A stretch of 64,000 nt of DNA, taken from NCBI RefSeq assembly GCF_000373265.1, contig NZ_KB890769.1, forward strand, positions 1 through 64,000, in the 5' to 3' direction. This DNA comes from Pontibacter roseus DSM 17521 (GTDB lineage Bacteria; Bacteroidota; Bacteroidia; Cytophagales; Hymenobacteraceae). The notes under the pieces are model-generated. The model was not told the origin of the DNA. It worked only from the letters and a program-made list of their open reading frames with translations, and did not search any database. Numbering within the stretch: position 1 is the first letter of the stretch; each line of letters begins with the position of its first letter. The translations under genes and the position numbers were made by a program. This document shows positions 60,019-64,000 of the stretch, one piece after another.

Positions 60019-61809
60019 CTAGTATACAAACTCATTTGCCTCAATCATAGCGGCGGCTATGCGGCGGCGTGCCTCTTTGGTATTGTAGAGGTCTTTCTTG
60101 GTGAAGCGCTTCAGGCCCATGAACAGCAGACGCTGCTCATCTCCTTCCACCATAGAGGCAATGGCATCCTTGCCGGCCAGGAAGGCAGTGTCCACGGCAT
60201 CGTTCACGGTCACGCGCACAATGTCAATTTGGTTTGCCACGGCCTCTTCGCCTTTCATACCCACCAGTTTCTCCACGCGCAGCAGCGTTGATTCAGCCAC
60301 GTAGGTCTTGATGGCCATGTCAGCGATGTTCATCAGAATTTCCTGCTCTTTGGCCAGTGAGTTCATGTACTTCTGCACAGCCGTACCAGCCACCATTAAG
60401 ATAGCTTTCTTCAGGTTTCGGATTGCCCTATGCTCTGCAGCGAACAGGCCTTCTTCCTCCGAACCGAAATCAGGTATAGCCATCAGCTCGTTTTGCACGT
60501 TCTGTGCAGGTCCCATCAAGTCCAACTCGCCATTCATGGCCTTCTTCAGAATCATGTCCACGGTGAGCATGCGGTTGATTTCGTTGGTGCCCTCGAAGAT
60601 GCGGTTGATGCGGGAGTCACGGTAAGCGCGGTCCATTGGATAGTCAGCCGAGAAGCCGTAGCCACCGTAAATCTGTACGCCTTCGTCCACCACGTAATCC
60701 AGCACTTCAGAGCCCTCCACTTTCAAGATAGCACACTCTACGGCAAACTCGCGGGCGGCACCCAGCATGGCTTCGTTCTCACCTTTGCCGGCCGCCAGCA
60801 ACTCCTGCTCTTTGCGGTAGATGTCCATACCACAACGGTATAGCGCCGACTCCACTGCGTAGATGCGAATAGCCTGCTCTGCCAGTTTATGGCGTATAGC
60901 ACCGAACTTGGCGATTGGGAGTTTGAACTGCTGCCGCTCGTTGGCATACTTCACCGACAGGTCTGCCACTTTCTTAGCGGCACCCAGCGTAGCCGCACAA
61001 AGCTTGATTCGGCCGATGTTCAGAATGTTGAAGGCAATCAGGTGGCCTTTGCCAATCTCTCCCAGCACATTCTCTTTCGGCACTTCACAGTCAGACAGGA
61101 ACACCTGGCGTGTAGACGAGCCTTTGATACCCATCTTATGCTCTTCGTTACCAAGGCTCAGGCCTGGATAGCCTCGCTCTACGATGAAGCCTGTGAACTT
61201 GTCGCCATCCACTTGCGCGAACACAATGAACACATCGGCAAAGCCGGCGTTCGTAATCCACATTTTCTGTCCGTTCAGGATGTAGTGCGTACCGGCTTCG
61301 TTCAATACGGCTTTGGTTTTGGCAGCCAAGGCATCGGAGCCAGAGCCAGGCTCGGTAAGGCAGTAAGCTGCCGCCCACTCGCCAGAGGTCAGCTTCGGTA
61401 GGTATTTCTCTTTCTGCTCGTCCGTACCAAAGTACAGAATCGGCAGCATACCTATACCTGTGTGCGCCGCGAAAGCCACTGGGAACGAGTGCCCGCCTCC
61501 TACTGACTCGGTCACCAGCAGCGACGTGTTGAAGTCCATGTTCAGACCGCCGTACTGCTCCGGCATCGATACAGCGAACAGTCCCAGTTCACCGGCTTTC
61601 TTCATCAGGCCTTCCATCAGGCCCTCCTCGTGGTTGTCGAGGCGGTCGAGGAGTGGGTTCACTTCTTCACGCACAAAGTCCAGGCAGGTCTGCGCCATCA
61701 TGCGCTGCTCCTCGCTGAACTCGGCAGGTATAAACACGTCCTGCGGACTGGTTTCCTTTATCAGGAACTCTCCACCTTTGATGCTAGCGGTCTTATTTTG
61801 AGTTTCCAT
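60019..61809 (-). CDS. acyl-CoA dehydrogenase
   Basis: Oxidises acyl-CoA to trans-2-enoyl-CoA with FAD, the first step of beta-oxidation. The 596-residue protein has the N-terminal helical domain, YCLTEPGSGSDALAAKT near residue 151 (signature 1), ILNGQKMWITNAG near 180 and QFKLPIAKFGAIRHKLAEQAI near 290. YGGYGFSADYPMDRAYRDSRINRIFEGTNEINR near 382-414 carries the flavin and catalytic region. An extra C-terminal domain of about 170 residues makes it longer than short-chain enzymes and resembles very-long-chain types. It is the third gene of the run fadB-type, thiolase, dehydrogenase. Confidence 0.94.
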   Translation of the reverse strand: METQNKTASIKGGEFLIKETSPQDVFIPAEFSEEQRMMAQTCLDFVREEVNPLLDRLDNHEEGLMEGLMKKAGELGLFAVSMPEQYGGLNMDFNTSLLVTESVGGGHSFPVAFAAHTGIGMLPILYFGTDEQKEKYLPKLTSGEWAAAYCLTEPGSGSDALAAKTKAVLNEAGTHYILNGQKMWITNAGFADVFIVFAQVDGDKFTGFIVERGYPGLSLGNEEHKMGIKGSSTRQVFLSDCEVPKENVLGEIGKGHLIAFNILNIGRIKLCAATLGAAKKVADLSVKYANERQQFKLPIAKFGAIRHKLAEQAIRIYAVESALYRCGMDIYRKEQELLAAGKGENEAMLGAAREFAVECAILKVEGSEVLDYVVDEGVQIYGGYGFSADYPMDRAYRDSRINRIFEGTNEINRMLTVDMILKKAMNGELDLMGPAQNVQNELMAIPDFGSEEEGLFAAEHRAIRNLKKAILMVAGTAVQKYMNSLAKEQEILMNIADMAIKTYVAESTLLRVEKLVGMKGEEAVANQIDIVRVTVNDAVDTAFLAGKDAIASMVEGDEQRLLFMGLKRFTKKDLYNTKEARRRIAAAMIEANEFVY

Positions 61810-61848
61810 TCGATTTATGTTTTTAGATGTTTTAGATACTTTGGGATG

Positions 61849-63027
61849 TTACTTCAGCAGTTCATAGATACCGGCTACGCCTTGGCCGCCACCCACACAG
61901 GCCGTGACCATACCGTATTTCTTGCCAAGGCGGCGCAGCTCGTGGAACTGCTGCACGCTCAGTTTGGCGCCGGAGCAGCCGAGCGGGTGGCCCAGAGCGA
62001 TGGCACCGCCGCTGATGTTGAGCTTGTCCGGGTCAAAATCGAGGTGGCGCATCACGGCAATGGACTGGGCCGCGAAGGCCTCGTTCATCTCAATCAGGTC
62101 AATGTCGTTGAGCGTCAGACCCGCCATTTTCAAGGCTTTTGGCACCGCTGCGATAGGTCCCATACCCATGATGCGCGGATCTACGCCGCCGGTTCCGTAG
62201 CTTACCAAGCGGGCGATTGGCTCCAGGTTCAGCTCCTTCACCATGCGCTCGCTCATCACAATCACAAAGGCGGCTCCGTCTGAGGTCTGGGAGGAGTTAC
62301 CGGCCGTCACGGTTCCTCCGGCCGCAAACACCGGCTTCAGTCGGGCCAATGCTTCCATAGAGGTATCGGCGCGTGGGCCTTCGTCGGTGTCTACCACATA
62401 GGTGCGGGTCTTTTTCTTGCCGTTCTCGTCGATGAAGGTCTCCTCCACCGTGATGGGCACGATTTGCTCTTTGAAGTAACCGTTCTTGATGGCGTTGATG
62501 GCCTTTTGATGTGAGTTATAAGCGAACTCGTCCTGGTCTTCACGTGAAACATTGTAATCCTTGGCTACGGCCTCCGCCGTTAGGCCCATGCTCAGGTACC
62601 AATCTGGGTTTTTCTTCGCGATGTTGTAATTCGGGACCGTCTTCCAGCCCACCGTCGGCACCAGCGACATGGACTCGGTACCGCCCGCTACGATGCAGTC
62701 GGCCATACCTGCCGCTATCCGGTTGCAGGCAATGGCGATGGTTTCCACGCCGGAGCCGCAGTAGCGGTTCACGGTCATACCGGACACAGACATGGGCAGC
62801 GACAGCAGGGCAATCATACGGCCTATCTGCAAGCCCTGCTCCGCCTCCGGCACGGCGTTGCCTACAATGAGGTCATCCACGCGCTCCGGGTCAAGGGCAG
62901 GCACAGAGGCCAGCAGGTGCTTGATGACATCGGCGGCCAGGTCATCAGGTCTGGTGAACCGGAAGCCGCCACGGTTGGCCTTGCCTACTGCGCTACGAAA
63001 TCCGGCTACTATATATGCATTGTTCAT
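61849..63027 (-). CDS. acetyl-CoA C-acyltransferase (thiolase)
   Basis: Cleaves 3-ketoacyl-CoA to acetyl-CoA and a shortened acyl-CoA. The 392-residue protein has the active cysteine Cys90 in MTVNRYCGSGVETIA, IEMNEAFAAQ near 332 with the catalytic histidine position family-typical, GGAIALGHPLGCSGAK near 357 with the catalytic histidine, and CVGGGQGVAGI at the end. All catalytic groups appear present. It lies 30 bases after the FadB-type gene and 39 bases before the dehydrogenase gene. Confidence 0.95.
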   Translation of the reverse strand: MNNAYIVAGFRSAVGKANRGGFRFTRPDDLAADVIKHLLASVPALDPERVDDLIVGNAVPEAEQGLQIGRMIALLSLPMSVSGMTVNRYCGSGVETIAIACNRIAAGMADCIVAGGTESMSLVPTVGWKTVPNYNIAKKNPDWYLSMGLTAEAVAKDYNVSREDQDEFAYNSHQKAINAIKNGYFKEQIVPITVEETFIDENGKKKTRTYVVDTDEGPRADTSMEALARLKPVFAAGGTVTAGNSSQTSDGAAFVIVMSERMVKELNLEPIARLVSYGTGGVDPRIMGMGPIAAVPKALKMAGLTLNDIDLIEMNEAFAAQSIAVMRHLDFDPDKLNISGGAIALGHPLGCSGAKLSVQQFHELRRLGKKYGMVTACVGGGQGVAGIYELLK

Positions 63028-63057
63028 GTTGATGCTCTTTTATAGTTTGTACTAAAC

Positions 63058-64000
63058 TTAGTTTCTCAGCGGCTTACCCGTAGTCAGGATGCTCTGGATA
63101 CGCTCCAGGGTCTTGCGTTCGCCTGTCAGGGACAGGAAGGCTTCGCGCTCGAGGTCCAACAGGTACTGCTCGCTCACATCGGTAGGGACAGACAAATCGC
63201 CGCCACACATCACGTAGGCCAACTTCTCCGATATCTTGCGGTCGTGCTCCGAGATGTAGCCGCCTGTCACCATGGCGCTGGCTCCTGTCAGGAACATACC
63301 CAACGCACCTTTGCCTTGTACTTTGATGTTGGTCTTCCTGGCCGGCTGCGTATACCCTGCCTCGGCCAGACGTATGGCCTGCGCCTTGGCATCGGCAATG
63401 AGCCGGTTGCTGTTGAGCGTGATGCCGTCGCTGGAACGTATGTAGCCTAAGTCTATGGCCTCTTTGGCGGAGGTGGATACCTTGGCCATACCTATGTTGA
63501 GGTAGATGTTCTTGAGCGTATTGAGCTCAATGTCCCCTTCTTCGTACATCGCGGCAGCGCGCAGCGTCATCTCCTTGGTGCCGCCGCCGCCAGGTATAAG
63601 GCCTACGCCAAACTCTACCAAACCCATGTAGGTCTCAGCGGACGCCTGTACATGGTCGCAGTGCAGGTTGAGTTCGCAGCCACCGCCCAGCGTCAGGCCG
63701 TACGGAGCGCCCACCACAGGTATAGCCGAGTAGCGCATGCGCATCATGGTGTCTTGGAACTGCTTGATCATGAAGTTGATTTCATCGTACTCCTGCTCTA
63801 TGGCATACATGTAGATGAGCCCCACGTTGGCACCGGCAGAGAAATTAGCCCCCTGGCTACCGACCACCATACCTCTGAATTCTTTCTCGGCTATCTCAAT
63901 GCCTTTGTTCAGACCTAGGGCCACATCGCCCCCGATGGTGTTCATCTTGGTGTGGAACTCCACGTTCAGGATGCCGTCGCCTAAGTCGATGAGGCTGACA
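63058..64000 (-). CDS. 3-hydroxyacyl-CoA dehydrogenase / enoyl-CoA hydratase, 3' part only
   Basis: The C-terminal 313 residues of a FadB/FadJ-like enzyme, cut by the right edge of the window; the frame stays open to position 64000 with VSLIDLGDGILNVEFHTKMNT, so the methionine-like GTG at 63963 is not the start. This part holds the enoyl-CoA hydratase (crotonase) domain: GANFSAGANVGLIY near the start, PVVGAPYGLTLGGGCELNLHCD and FGVGLIPGGGGTKEMTLRA for the oxyanion hole and catalytic region. The order (dehydrogenase domain first, hydratase domain last) is that of long Bacteroidota versions of about 800 residues. First gene seen of the beta-oxidation operon. Confidence 0.93.
   Translation of the reverse strand, partial: VSLIDLGDGILNVEFHTKMNTIGGDVALGLNKGIEIAEKEFRGMVVGSQGANFSAGANVGLIYMYAIEQEYDEINFMIKQFQDTMMRMRYSAIPVVGAPYGLTLGGGCELNLHCDHVQASAETYMGLVEFGVGLIPGGGGTKEMTLRAAAMYEEGDIELNTLKNIYLNIGMAKVSTSAKEAIDLGYIRSSDGITLNSNRLIADAKAQAIRLAEAGYTQPARKTNIKVQGKGALGMFLTGASAMVTGGYISEHDRKISEKLAYVMCGGDLSVPTDVSEQYLLDLEREAFLSLTGERKTLERIQSILTTGKPLRN

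Noticed and set aside
63058-63963. A complete 301-residue enoyl-CoA hydratase
   Set aside because: The frame stays open to the window edge with well-conserved FadB-type sequence, so the gene is cut by the edge and not short.

Overview
The window is a piece of a Bacteroidota chromosome, most likely order Cytophagales, family Hymenobacteraceae, and close to Pontibacter. The grounds are: promoters of the Bacteroidota type (TTTG or TTG, about 19 bases, TAnnTTTG), gliding-motility genes gldB, gldD and gldE, a protein with a type IX secretion C-terminal sorting domain, ribosomal protein bTHX, several PorT-type outer-membrane barrel proteins, and the order mutY-ssb-gldE-gldD. The genus is an inference; no 16S sequence is inside the window.

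Layout. Positions 1-750 hold no gene. They carry six minus-strand promoters about 115 bp apart and a boxA-like site at the edge, which I read as the control region of an rRNA operon lying just left of the window. Next come tsaB with a DUF2480 gene, then rpmH-rnpA-S41 protease, all on the minus strand. Positions 5-14 kb carry housekeeping genes: M61 peptidase, geranylgeranyl-reductase-like flavoprotein, PfkB kinase, tRNA-His, dihydroorotase, DEAD-box helicase and uracil phosphoribosyltransferase. Positions 14.5-22 kb read rightward and have an envelope theme: Wzi-like barrel, MsbA-like ABC exporter, phosphoheptose isomerase, a lipoprotein and the ComM-like AAA ATPase. Three small outer-membrane barrels stand in a row at 22-24.4 kb.

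From 24.5 to 36.6 kb nearly everything is on the minus strand: M20 dipeptidase, plsY, a very large secreted protein of unknown function in a run with prmA and a DUF6150 gene, tpiA and uvrA. From 37 to 47.6 kb the strands are mixed: a T9SS cargo protein, bTHX, an MFS exporter, a truncated haemoglobin, an ECF sigma factor with a small partner, endonuclease III, a DUF4890 protein, a glycosyltransferase with gldB, and a fourth barrel protein. From 47.7 to 57.5 kb lies an information-processing and gliding block: RNase E/G, a 29-residue mS38/bS22-like ribosomal protein, a TPR protein and HU/IHF leftward, then mutY-ssb-gldE-gldD and recG rightward. The right end is a fatty-acid beta-oxidation operon (FadB-type enzyme cut by the window edge, thiolase, acyl-CoA dehydrogenase).

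I see no prophage, insertion sequence, CRISPR array or defence island. The most unusual signals are non-coding. One is the rRNA-type promoter array. The other is a short word, AGGTATAG (CTATACCT on the other strand), found by eye about 60 times in 64 kb where about 2 are expected by chance, inside genes, between genes and in terminator stems. Genes are closely spaced, and many 3' ends carry strong hairpins that serve convergent genes and sometimes include the last codons.
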